A DNA stretch of 56,832 bases from an uncultured Pseudomonadota bacterium (lineage in GTDB: Bacteria > Myxococcota_A > UBA796 > SXON01). The stretch covers positions 1 through 56,832 of the forward strand of contig CAIMSU010000319.1 of assembly GCA_903844155.1 (NCBI GenBank). The letters are read 5' to 3'. This document shows positions 25,179-33,171 of this stretch, in pieces. The notes under the pieces are model-generated. The model was not told where the DNA came from. It searched no databases and was given only the letters and a program-made list of their open reading frames with translations. The translations under genes were made by a program, and so were the position numbers. Each line of letters starts with the position of its first letter. The stretch's first letter is position 1.

Positions 25179-27353
25179 TTACTCCGGGTGGGGTGATGAG
25201 CCAGGTGACGAGGGAGCTTCCCAGCGCGCGGTGATCATCACCGTGCGACCGGGGAGCGGGTAGCCGACGAAGTCGGTGAGGGGCTTGACGACGCGCGCGG
25301 TGTCGGACGGATCCAACGGGTTCCGGGCGACGGCCATGCCGCGCACGTCAAGAATGTTGAGGACGGAGGCCTCGATCGTCGGGAAGGAGGGCCGGATGCG
25401 GACCGAGAGGGCGACGCTGTGAAGGTCGCGCGGGGCGGTCGGGATCTCGTTCGCTCGATCCTCGAACGTCGCCGAGGTGTAGGACCAGGTGTGGGAGAGG
25501 ACGAGATTGTCGAGGCCGACGGCGGAGAACCGCAGCGACGTCGTCTGCGACACGTCCCACGGCGGCACGTTCGGCAGCGCGTTGTTGCTGTACGTCGGGT
25601 TGGTGTCGAGGTTGCGGGCGAGGATCTGCGTCACCGATGTGTTGGATGACAGCGCGAGGAGTGCACCCGCGACGTGTGCCTTGAGCCCGACCTGCGCCGC
25701 GCCTTCCACCGTGCGAAAGTACGCTTCGCCGAGGTTCACGGCGTGCTCGGTCTGCTGCGAGTTGGGCTCGTAGGTGATGAGGTCGTGCACGCGTTGACGC
25801 GCGTAGGCGCCGTCTGCCCCCACCGTCAGCGGCCCGACGACGACCGGGTCGAGGTGCGCGCCCGCCTCCACCCCGTAGCCGCGCTCAGCGACCAGATCGG
25901 TGTTCCCGACGATCGTGCCCTGGTCGCCGAAAAGCTCGGTCAAATCCGGAGGACGCGCGTAGACGCCCGCGCTCCCCCGCAGCGTCAGCGGGCCGTACGG
26001 GCACCAGCTCACGGCACCCCGGGGCACGCCGTACACCTCGGTGGCGTCGGTGCCCGGCGAGACGGCGAGGCCTGAGAACGGCACCTGGCCGAGCAGGTGG
26101 TTGTCGAGGACGTCCACTTGCGCGACCGGCGAGACCGTGATCGTCCCGAAGGACGGTCGAAGCTCCAGATCGGCCGACAGCGCAGCCGTCAGCGACCGTC
26201 GGCTGCGCGACCCGTCCGCCACCCCCTGTGGCTCCCCGGTCACCGGGTCGGTGACGGTGCTGCCGAGCAGATCGTAGGGCGCGTAGACGTCGTCCAGGCC
26301 GCGCACCAGCAGGCTCGTCGTCAGCCAGCGCTTCGGCACGACGACGGCCTCGACCTGCGCGCCGCCGGTGTTCCAGACGCCGCGGGTCCAGGAATCGCCA
26401 ACGGCCAGCTCCCCGAGCGGATCGTGGACGGTCTCGTCGCGGTGCAGCCACCACGCGCGCGGGTGGAGCCGCCACGCACCGTCCCCTGGTCTCACGTCCG
26501 AGCCAGTGCCGGCGAGGTCGCCGTCCAGCACGAGCAGGTTGCGGCCGCTCAGGAACGTCGCCTGCGTCGAGGGCGTCGAGATGGTGCCGGTCAGCTCCTC
26601 GTCCGTCCAGGCCGGCGTGTCCAGAAGCGTGAGCGAGCCCGTCCCGAACGTCGTGCGGACACGCGCGATGGCGTTGGCGCGATCGACGCGGTTGTGCTCG
26701 CGGGTGAGGGTGCGGTCGTCGAAGCGATTGTATTCCGTGCCTTGATCGTCAAAATAGGGCCAGTCGCCGTCGGTGTGGAGCTGGTCCAAGGTCAGGAGCG
26801 CGTCGGTCCGGCCGAGCACCGGCTGGGTCGAGCCCCACGAGTGGAGCGTCCCCCAGGACCCAGCAGACGCGCCGAGGGCCGAGAGCGGCCGGCTGGCCCC
26901 GGCTGGGGTCGTTCGCAGGTCGAGCACGCCGCCCATCGCCGCCGACCCGTACCGCGCGGGCGCGAACCCCCGGTACACGAGCATGTCGGCAAAACTCGCG
27001 ACGGGGAGGGTGGACAGATCGACGACGTCGTCACCGTTGGGGTTGAGCGGCACGCCGTCGAGGAAGACCTCGACCTGCTGAAATGTCGAGCCGCGAAGGC
27101 GGACAGCCGCGAAGTCGCCGAGCCCGCCCAGCCGTCGCACCGTCGTCCCCGGCACCGTTTGCAACACGCCGGCGAGGTCCGTGGTCCCCGCCGCGGACGG
27201 CCCCAGCGCCACGTCCGTCACCGACGCAGTCGGCGTCGGCGTCGCCACGACATCGACCGTCGCACCCCCGTCCTCGTCGCCAGACGCAGCTCGCGCCAGC
27301 GGGGAGCAGATTGAGGCGAGGAGCAGGAGAAAAGACACGGACCATCCGGCCAT
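25179..27353 (-). CDS. btuB: TonB-dependent outer-membrane receptor, cobalamin (BtuB-like)
   Basis: A 724-residue TonB-dependent receptor. The signal peptide MAGWSVSFLLLLASICSPLARA supports ATG 27353. An in-frame GTG at 27392 would add 13 residues before it. The plug domain (about 45-155) shows LAGVLQTVPGTTVRRLGG, VRLRGSTFQQVEVFLDGVPLN and APARYGSAAMGGVLDLRTTP. A long alternating beta-barrel ends in PGRTVMITARWE. The cobalamin riboswitch lies immediately upstream, which is the main reason to assign B12 as ligand, and the import genes downstream fit. No TonB/ExbB genes occur in the window. Confidence 0.9.
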   Translation of the reverse strand: MAGWSVSFLLLLASICSPLARAASGDEDGGATVDVVATPTPTASVTDVALGPSAAGTTDLAGVLQTVPGTTVRRLGGLGDFAAVRLRGSTFQQVEVFLDGVPLNPNGDDVVDLSTLPVASFADMLVYRGFAPARYGSAAMGGVLDLRTTPAGASRPLSALGASAGSWGTLHSWGSTQPVLGRTDALLTLDQLHTDGDWPYFDDQGTEYNRFDDRTLTREHNRVDRANAIARVRTTFGTGSLTLLDTPAWTDEELTGTISTPSTQATFLSGRNLLVLDGDLAGTGSDVRPGDGAWRLHPRAWWLHRDETVHDPLGELAVGDSWTRGVWNTGGAQVEAVVVPKRWLTTSLLVRGLDDVYAPYDLLGSTVTDPVTGEPQGVADGSRSRRSLTAALSADLELRPSFGTITVSPVAQVDVLDNHLLGQVPFSGLAVSPGTDATEVYGVPRGAVSWCPYGPLTLRGSAGVYARPPDLTELFGDQGTIVGNTDLVAERGYGVEAGAHLDPVVVGPLTVGADGAYARQRVHDLITYEPNSQQTEHAVNLGEAYFRTVEGAAQVGLKAHVAGALLALSSNTSVTQILARNLDTNPTYSNNALPNVPPWDVSQTTSLRFSAVGLDNLVLSHTWSYTSATFEDRANEIPTAPRDLHSVALSVRIRPSFPTIEASVLNILDVRGMAVARNPLDPSDTARVVKPLTDFVGYPLPGRTVMITARWEAPSSPGSSPHPE

Positions 27354-27440
27354 CCCTGTGGTGAGGGACGGGCCGGCGGGGCTGGGGACCACGCACGGCT
27401 CGCCCCATCACGCACCCCGAAGGACGGCGGCAAAGGACAT

Positions 27441-27636
27441 CGAGGCCGGTCTCCTGACTCTCGGATCGTCCGCAGCCGCTCCGCCTTCCCGGTCATGCCC
27501 GGTGGCGCGTGGTGAATCTCCCAAGGGGAACCCAACACAATGAGCGACGCGTACCCGATGACAGTGGCGGGGGCCGTGCTGGATTCTCACCAGCTTCCCG
27601 TTTCACCGCGCGCTGCGCGGCACCTGGACGTCACGT
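27441..27636 (-). promoter_or_regulatory. Cobalamin riboswitch
   Basis: On the minus strand the leader contains the conserved pieces of the B12 riboswitch in order: AGGTGCC, then GAAACGGGAAGCTGGTGAGA, AATCCAGCACGGCCCCCGC and CACTGT in the core, then CGCCACCGGG and CCGGGAAGGCGGAGC, and finally the 3' B12 box GAGTCAGGAGACCGGCC. It ends about 50-90 bases before the two candidate starts of the TonB receptor gene. B12 binding should switch off expression of the whole downstream operon (TonB receptor to EcfT). No clear intrinsic terminator was seen between riboswitch and start, so control may be at translation. Confidence 0.95.
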
Positions 27637-28051
27637 GAACAGTGGAAAGAACATCCCTGCGCTAACGTGTCGAGCCGAGCCGGCAACCACCGTACGCCGC
27701 CGATCCCGGCGCTCGGCACACCCCGCTCACGGCCGCCCTTTGCGGGCGTCCTCCGCGGGCGGGCTACGCCGCCTGAACGCCTTGCCGGCGTTCGCCGTCG
27801 CAGTGCTCCGGCCGGCGGCTCCGCGTCGGGCGCGGACGCCCGACCGCGCCGGCTTCGGCGGTCAATTCTCGCAGTTCCAAGGCCACGAACCCCGCCAGCC
27901 GGCGAAGACGCCGTCTGTCACGGTTCGTGCGCGGAACAGCGGGTCGGGGGCCAGTCCGTCTCGCCACGGAAGCAATTTCAGAGGGATACGAGGCGAACGT
28001 TTGCCCAGCGCCCGGACTGGCCCCCGCCACCCCCTGGACCTGCGCATCGGA
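27637..28051. other. Gene-free stretch with strong inverted repeats
   Basis: Between the riboswitch and the radical SAM pseudogene there are about 415 bases without a supported gene. It contains a perfect 8-bp hairpin at 27825-27844 (GTCGGGCG-CGGA-CGCCCGAC), several overlapping GC-rich inverted repeats around 27740-27870, and copy B of the dispersed 75-bp repeat. A long plus-strand frame crosses it but has composition typical of antisense noise. The promoter of the cobalamin operon must lie at its left end, but no convincing -35/-10 pair was found. Confidence 0.5.
27877..27952 (+). repeat. Dispersed 75-bp repeat, copy B
   Basis: Matches the minus-strand segment 4395-4470 at roughly 85% identity, with the shared core CCCGCCAGCCGGCGAAGACG and a second shared block CACGGTTCGTGC. 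It is intergenic, downstream of the radical SAM pseudogene and upstream of the riboswitch operon. Confidence 0.7.
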
Positions 28052-29582
28052 CTACAAACCGGCCTGCGGCGCGAGCAGCGTCCACAGCGGGCCCTTGACC
28101 CCCTGGCGGCGCACCGCTCGCAGAAACCGCTCCACGCGCTCCCCGGCGAGCCCCGGGAAATACCAGTGCGGGTGGGTGCGCATCACGCCACGCGCCCACG
28201 CCTCGAGCGTCCCCTCCACCGCCGGGCTCACGTAGAACACCGGGGCGAGGCCGATCTCCTGCGACACCCCCGCCGCCTTCACTCTGCGCGCGAGCGGCGT
28301 CCCCGGGTAGAGCCGAACCCCGAGCATCGCCACCACCGCGGTCGGCCGGGCCGCGTTGACGACCCGAAGCGTCGCCTCCAGCGTCTCCGGGGTCTCGCCC
28401 GGACCGCCCAGGATCAAGCTCATGCTGTACGGAATTCCCGCGGCGACGAGGTCGCCGGCCGCGCGCTGGATGGCATCGACTCCGAACGGCTTGCCCAGCG
28501 CCGCGAGGGTCTCCGGGGTGCCGGCGTCGACGCCAAGCTCGACGCCCTCGCAGCCTGCGCGGCGCATCTTGCGGAGGAGGTCGGGGGCAAGGCCCTTCGG
28601 GGAGGCAAAAGCGGTCCAGCGGAGCTGGCAGATCGCGGCGGATCAAGGCATCGCAGACCGCCAGCGCGTGGTGCCGTGGGAAGTTGTACACGTTGTCGAC
28701 GACGAAGAAGTGGTCGATGCCGTGATGCTCGTAGAGCGCGGCCATGCCGTCGACGACGTCCTCCGGGTCGCGACAGCGTGCGGCGTGCCCCTCCAGCAAC
28801 GGGTAGGTGCAGTAGGCGCAGGAGAACGGGCAGCCATCACCGGCCCCTCCGGTCCGGTGATGGCTGTTTCTTGCCTGTCGCGCCTTGTTTTCCCACGTTC
28901 AGGCGTGTTCGTGACATCGGTTGACGTGTCGAGCCCTACGCGGGAGTCGCTGAGCGCGACCGCTGCTGACCGCGTCGAAGGCACGCTTCGTGCAGGGCAC
29001 GAAGTCGCGCCTTCGACTTGGCCAGCCGCGCCGGGTCTGGACGTTCGCCCCGCCGCCGAGACGAAAGTACCGCTCCAGATCGACGAGGTCGAACGCCGGC
29101 TCTATCGTTGGATCAGGCGGACGGGACAACGACCGCGTGATGCGCGGCACCGCCTCGTCACGCGCCAGCGCCGCGAGGACGTCGACGAACGCCCGCTCGC
29201 CTTCGCCCACGATGCCGTAGTCCGCGCCCAACGCGTCGAGCCACGGCCCGGGAAACAGGCTGAACCCGGCCCCGCCGAGCACCACGGGCACGCCGGCGCG
29301 ACGAAGGATCCCCATGATCGCCCGATACTCGGCGAGCCACCCGTGCGCGTTCGGCCACGCGACGTCGTCGACGTTGCGCATCGCGAGGCCGATCACCTCG
29401 GGGCGAGCGCGCTCCACAGACGCAGCGAGCGCCTGCAGGTCCCCATCGGCGTCAAAGCAACAGTCGTGAAACGCGACGTCATGCCCCGCGGCCCGCGCGG
29501 CCCCGGCGACGTAGCTCGCCCCGAGGGGAACCACGGGATCTGGGCGTTGCTCGCGGTTTGCGGACACGATGAAGACGCGCAT
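28052..29582 (-). pseudogene. B12-binding radical SAM protein, disrupted
   Basis: The N-terminal part (from ATG 29582) is an intact cobalamin-binding-type Rossmann domain (LGASYVAGAARAAGHDV, VVLGGAGFSLFPGPWLDALG, GEGERAF) and runs to NVQTRRG, the segment just before the radical SAM cysteines. There the frame enters an inserted segment and meets a stop at 28899. After the insertion the same frame resumes precisely with CPFSCAYCTYPLLEG, the CxxxCxxC [4Fe-4S]/AdoMet motif. Near 28625 one extra base shifts the frame. The remainder (RWTAFASPKGL ... GGPGETPETLEATL) continues in another frame to 28052. With a stop and a frameshift the gene is probably inactive, unless the frameshift is an assembly error. 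Confidence 0.85.
28831..29027. mobile_element. Structured insertion of about 190 bp in the radical SAM gene, with 5-bp direct repeats
   Basis: The insertion splits the radical SAM coding sequence exactly before its Cys motif and is bordered by direct repeats CAGCC (28831-28835 and 29023-29027), as expected of a target duplication. One end forms a perfect 13-bp hairpin (CAGCCATCACCGG / CCGGTGATGGCTG, 28831-28866) followed by TTTCTT, like an intrinsic terminator on the plus strand. The other end (about 28974-29018) folds into a second long hairpin with arms GTCGAAGGC / GCCTTCGAC. It has no transposase, so it is a non-autonomous element. The net insertion is 192 bp, a multiple of three, but carries an in-frame stop. 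Confidence 0.75.
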
Positions 29583-29653
29583 GGAGAGCGGGTAGCGTGA
29601 CGACCTCGCGCCTACCGTCGGTCATTTGGCGAGCGGCCGTGTCGGCCCCGGGC

Positions 29654-31567
29654 TCAGAGCCCCTCGCAAAGCTCCAGGATCTCCGCCACGACGCCCGGGT
29701 CCGCGAGCGTCGCCAGATCCCCGAAGGCGTGCTTCTCGCCCTCCGCGATCTTCCGCAGGATCCGCCGCATGATCTTCCCCGATCGCGTTTTTGGCAGGCC
29801 CGGCACGATGACCACCTGGTCGGGCATCGCAAAGGGCCCGATCGCGGCCCGCACCTGCGCCTGCAGCTCGACCGTCTGGCAGGTCATGTCCGGGCGCGTC
29901 ACCACATACGCCCGGATCCCCGTGCCTTTCAGGTCGTGCGGGTACCCGACGACCGCCGCCTCGACCACCGCCGGGTGCTCGATCAGCGCGCTCTCGATCT
30001 CGGCCGTCCCGATGCGGTGCCCGGAGACGTTGAGGACGTCGTCCACCCGGCCGGTGATCCAGTAGTTCCCGTTCTCGTCCCGCCGCGCCCCGTCGCCCGT
30101 AAAATAATATCCGGTGTAGGCCGAAAAGTAGGTGAGGGCGAACCGGGCATGATCGCCGAAGATCGTCCGCGCCTGGCCCGGCCACGTCCCGGCGAGGCAG
30201 AGGTTGCCGGAGACGCCGTTGCCGTGGACCTCGTTGCCATCCGCGTCCATCAGCAGCGGGCGGATGCCGTAGAGCGGGCGGGTTGCAGCGCCGGGTTCGA
30301 GGGGGGTGACGCCGGGGAGCGCGGAGATGAGGATGCCGCCGGTCTCCGTCTGCCACCACGTGTCGACGACCGAGCAGCGCCCGTTGCCGCAGATATCATG
30401 GAACCAGCGCCATACTTCGGGGTTGATGGGCTCGCCGACGGAGCCGAGGATGCGGAGCGAGGCGCGGGAGGTGCGGGAGACGGGGCCGTCGCCGAACCGC
30501 ATGAGGGCGCGGAGCGCGGTGGGGGCGGTGTAGAGGATGGTGGCGCCGACGTCGTCGACGACGCGCCAGAGCCGGGAGGGGTCCGGGTAGACGGGCGTGG
30601 ACTCGAAGATCACGCTGGGGACGGCGTTGGCGAGCGGGCCGTAGAGGATGTAGCTGTGGCCGGTCACCCAGCCGATGTCGGCGGTGCAGAAGTGGACGTC
30701 ACTGGGCTGCGCGTCGAAGACGTAGCGGAAGGTGCTGGCGACGTAGAGGAGGTAGCCGCCGGTGGTGTGCAGCACGCCCTTCGGCTTGCCGGTGGAGCCG
30801 GACGTGTAGAGGATGAACAGCGGATCCTCGGCGTCCATCCACTCGACCGGGCAGTAGGGGCGCTGTCGGGCGAGCGCGGGCCCGAGCCACTCGTCCCGCC
30901 CCGGGTGCATCGGCACGTCCGCCTCGGTCCGTCGGGCGACGAGCACGTGCTCGACCACGTCCAGCCCGGCGACGGCCTTGTCGACGATGGCCTTGAGCGC
31001 GATCGTCTTGTCGCCGCGCAGCCCCTCGTTCGCGGTCACGATGACGGCTGCGCCCGCGTCGAGGATGCGGTCTCGCAGGGCCTCGGCCGAGAACCCCGCA
31101 AAAACGACCGAGTGGACCGCACCAACGCGCGCGCAGGCGAGCATGGCGTAGGCGAGGTCCGGGATCATGGGCAGGTACAGGCACACGCGGTCGCCCTTCT
31201 TGACCCCAAGCTCGCGCAGCAGGTTCGCGAACCGGCTGACGTGCGCCAGCAGCTCGGCGAACGTGATGTGCTCGTACTCCCCCGGCGCGTTGGCCGCCCA
31301 GATCAGGGCGGTACGGTCCGGCGTGCTCGCTGCGTGCCGGTCGACACAGTTGTAGCATGCGTTGAGCTTCGCCCCGGCAAACCACACGATGTCCGCCGTC
31401 AGTGGATCGAAGCGCATCACCGCGTCCGCGGGTCGGAACCAGTCGAGGGCCTTTGCCTCCGCCGCCCAGAACGCGGCGGGATCCGCGATGGACGCCGCAT
31501 ACCGCGCCTCAAAGGCGGCGAAAGAGGGGGTGTGGGCAGACGGGAGCGCGGGCTTCGGGGGGATCAT
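29654..31567 (-). CDS. acsA: Acetyl-CoA synthetase (AMP-forming)
   Basis: Activates acetate with ATP and CoA to acetyl-CoA. 637 residues, the usual length. Motifs: the P-loop-like YTSGSTGKPKGV, DTWWQTETGG, YFTGDGARRDENGNYWITGR, and the acetylatable Lys in RSGKIMRRIL near the C-terminus, which is intact. The N-terminal ACS domain is present (WFAGAKLNACYNCVDRH). It follows the UspA gene with a 10-bp gap on the same strand and is probably part of a four-gene operon starting at 33024. In an organism with cbb3 oxidase it would serve acetate assimilation at low oxygen. Confidence 0.96.
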   Translation of the reverse strand: MIPPKPALPSAHTPSFAAFEARYAASIADPAAFWAAEAKALDWFRPADAVMRFDPLTADIVWFAGAKLNACYNCVDRHAASTPDRTALIWAANAPGEYEHITFAELLAHVSRFANLLRELGVKKGDRVCLYLPMIPDLAYAMLACARVGAVHSVVFAGFSAEALRDRILDAGAAVIVTANEGLRGDKTIALKAIVDKAVAGLDVVEHVLVARRTEADVPMHPGRDEWLGPALARQRPYCPVEWMDAEDPLFILYTSGSTGKPKGVLHTTGGYLLYVASTFRYVFDAQPSDVHFCTADIGWVTGHSYILYGPLANAVPSVIFESTPVYPDPSRLWRVVDDVGATILYTAPTALRALMRFGDGPVSRTSRASLRILGSVGEPINPEVWRWFHDICGNGRCSVVDTWWQTETGGILISALPGVTPLEPGAATRPLYGIRPLLMDADGNEVHGNGVSGNLCLAGTWPGQARTIFGDHARFALTYFSAYTGYYFTGDGARRDENGNYWITGRVDDVLNVSGHRIGTAEIESALIEHPAVVEAAVVGYPHDLKGTGIRAYVVTRPDMTCQTVELQAQVRAAIGPFAMPDQVVIVPGLPKTRSGKIMRRILRKIAEGEKHAFGDLATLADPGVVAEILELCEGL

Positions 31568-31577
31568 GCGCGGCAGT

Positions 31578-32072
31578 TTACCGCGTCACCAGCACCGGCA
31601 CCGTCGACGCCCGCATCACCCGCTCCGTCACCGACCCGAGGAAGGCGCGAGAGAGCCCGCTGCGGCCGTGCGTGGACATCACGATGAGGTCGCACTTCTG
31701 GCCTTCAGCGCAGCGCACGATCTCCTCGGGCGGAAAGCCCTCAAGCGCGATCGTGCGCCACGGCACGTCGTCCGGGATCTCGTCGCGTGCGATGCGGTCG
31801 AGCACGTGCTTCTGCTCTTTTGCCATCTCCTCGTGCATGGCAACGAGCGTGGCGCTCATCGGCACCGAGTAGGGCTCGATCTCGTACATCGCGAGCGCGG
31901 CGACGCCAACGTGGACGAGCGTGATCCGCGCACCATGCGTGCGGGCGAGCGCAATCGCCAGGCGCAGGGCCTGCGTGGCGTGGTCCGAGAAGTCCGTGGG
32001 GACGAGGATCTCGGCGAACAGCCGGGCGCTGGGGTGGGCGACGACGGGGGCGACGGGGGTGGGTTCAGACAT
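31578..32072 (-). CDS. Universal stress protein (UspA family)
   Basis: A 164-residue single-domain UspA protein. The ATP-binding loop is present as MSTHGRSGLSRAFLGSVTERV (pattern G-2x-G-9x-G-S/T), the N-terminal strand as EILVPTDFSDHATQAL, and the final strand as VPVLVTR. ATG 32072 shares one base with the stop of the TauE-like gene (TGATG). Universal stress proteins often sit beside low-oxygen respiratory genes, as here. Confidence 0.93.
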   Translation of the reverse strand: MSEPTPVAPVVAHPSARLFAEILVPTDFSDHATQALRLAIALARTHGARITLVHVGVAALAMYEIEPYSVPMSATLVAMHEEMAKEQKHVLDRIARDEIPDDVPWRTIALEGFPPEEIVRCAEGQKCDLIVMSTHGRSGLSRAFLGSVTERVMRASTVPVLVTR

Positions 32073-32770
32073 CAGGGGACCTCGGGCGCGCAGGCGCAGT
32101 GGGGACGTTGACCATCGGAGAGCGTGCCGTCGCCCTCGCGCGGGAGAGCGGCACGGGAGTAGATCGACCAGAGGCCGGCGACGAGCACGCCCATCGCCAG
32201 GCCCTTCTTGAGCCACGGGCCCCTTGCCGCGAGGCTCCGGACGCCGGCGCTGGCGACGACGAGGAGCGGTGCGCTCCCGAGCCAGAACGCGGTCATGGCC
32301 GTAGCCCCAAGCCCGGCCGAGCCCGCCGCCACCGCGATGGCCACGGCGCTCCACAGGAGGCCGCAGGGGAGAAACGCGGTGAGCGCGCCGAGCGCGGCGC
32401 GGGATGCGAGCGCGGCTGGCCCCGTGGCGGCCGGCGACGTCAACCGGCGCGCGGCACCGGCGAGGGCACCTCCCACCCGCCCCGACGCCCACGGCAGCGA
32501 AAGGCGCGGGCCTACACCCGCGAGCTTCGCCGCGAAGGCGACGAGCAACAACGCCGCGAGGACGGCACCCGGCCATCCCAACCTCGGGAGCCCGAAGCTC
32601 CCCGCCAGCGCCCCAAGCGCGGCGTACGCTCCCAGACGCCCCGACTGCCAGGCGACCATCCCGGCGACGGAACGCGCGCTGCCCGCGGCCGCCAGCGGCC
32701 CACACATGCCGACGCAGTGCGGACTGCCGACCAACCCGGCGAGCAGGGACGCCCCAACGAGCGGGATCAT
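32072..32770 (-). CDS. TauE/SafE-family (urease accessory UreH-like) membrane protein
   Basis: A 232-residue polytopic membrane protein. The N-terminal helix carries the Cys-containing motif GSPHCVGMCGPLA typical of the sulfite-exporter TauE/SafE group often found beside cbb3 oxidase genes. Helix 4 has FLPCGLLWSAV. About six hydrophobic segments are visible. The three-Cys arrangement fits metal or thiol handling, and in cbb3-linked loci this family is commonly presumed to help copper supply, although that is not proven. The C-terminal tail carries a short Cys-containing segment (HCACAPEV). Start ATG 32770 overlaps the upstream small gene (ATGA). Confidence 0.85.
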   Translation of the reverse strand: MIPLVGASLLAGLVGSPHCVGMCGPLAAAGSARSVAGMVAWQSGRLGAYAALGALAGSFGLPRLGWPGAVLAALLLVAFAAKLAGVGPRLSLPWASGRVGGALAGAARRLTSPAATGPAALASRAALGALTAFLPCGLLWSAVAIAVAAGSAGLGATAMTAFWLGSAPLLVVASAGVRSLAARGPWLKKGLAMGVLVAGLWSIYSRAALPREGDGTLSDGQRPHCACAPEVP

Positions 32771-33024
32771 CGCGCATACTCCAGGGAAAGGAGCCGCGGC
32801 ACGCCTTCCCCCGTTCGAAGGATGACCTCGACAGCCGGGTGCCCGGACGTGGCGAGCCGCTCGGCCAGCGCGGTCCTAAGCGCTGGTCCGAACTCGGTGA
32901 TGAACGCGGCGGTCGCCACGACTGTCAACGCGGCGATTCGCCCTTGCCGGCTTCGGGCTTGCGTGAGGACACCGGACGCGAGGTCCTGGACGTGGCGGGC
33001 GAGGGGAGGAGGGACGGACGGCAT
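32767..33024 (-). CDS. Small protein of unknown function at the head of the TauE-uspA-acs operon
   Basis: An 85-residue protein from ATG 33024 to a stop overlapping the TauE-like start. It has an amphipathic N-terminal half (LARHVQDLASGVLTQARSRQ) and a moderately hydrophobic central stretch (IAALTVVATAAFITEFGPAL) that could be a membrane helix or a buried helix. No motif is recognised. The longer open frame upstream of 33024 is antisense to the sigma-54 regulator and should not be used. Confidence 0.55.
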   Translation of the reverse strand: MPSVPPPLARHVQDLASGVLTQARSRQGRIAALTVVATAAFITEFGPALRTALAERLATSGHPAVEVILRTGEGVPRLLSLEYAR

Positions 33025-33133
33025 CAGGCCCCAGTCAAGCAAGGACCGTGCCGCACCGTGCCCCGCGCGGGGCCGGCCCGTAGTGGCCTTCGCGGGCCCG
33101 GACCGCCCCCTCCGGCCGCTGGCCATCCGTCGC

Positions 33134-33151
33134 ATGTGGGATATGCCACAT
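33134..33151. promoter_or_regulatory. Inverted repeat upstream of the sigma-54 regulator gene
   Basis: ATGTGG-N6-CCACAT, a perfect 6-bp inverted repeat with a 6-base spacer, centred 29 bases before the ATG of the NtrC-type regulator and between divergent genes. It could be an operator for autoregulation. It resembles the 139-158 palindrome only in the ATGTGG/CCACAT arms. Confidence 0.35.
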
Positions 33152-33171
33152 CCCGTGTGTGAGAATCCCCG

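Noticed and set aside
27509-28924. Long plus-strand frame of 471 codons across the riboswitch flank and radical SAM region
   Set aside because: It runs antisense to a recognisable radical SAM gene and through the riboswitch flank, has Arg/Pro-rich antisense-type composition and no family resemblance. High GC makes long antisense frames common.
33134-33151. Same element as the palindrome at 139-158
   Set aside because: Only the ATGTGG/CCACAT arms agree. The centres and spacing differ (4-base continuous centre versus 6-base spacer), so they are treated as unrelated.
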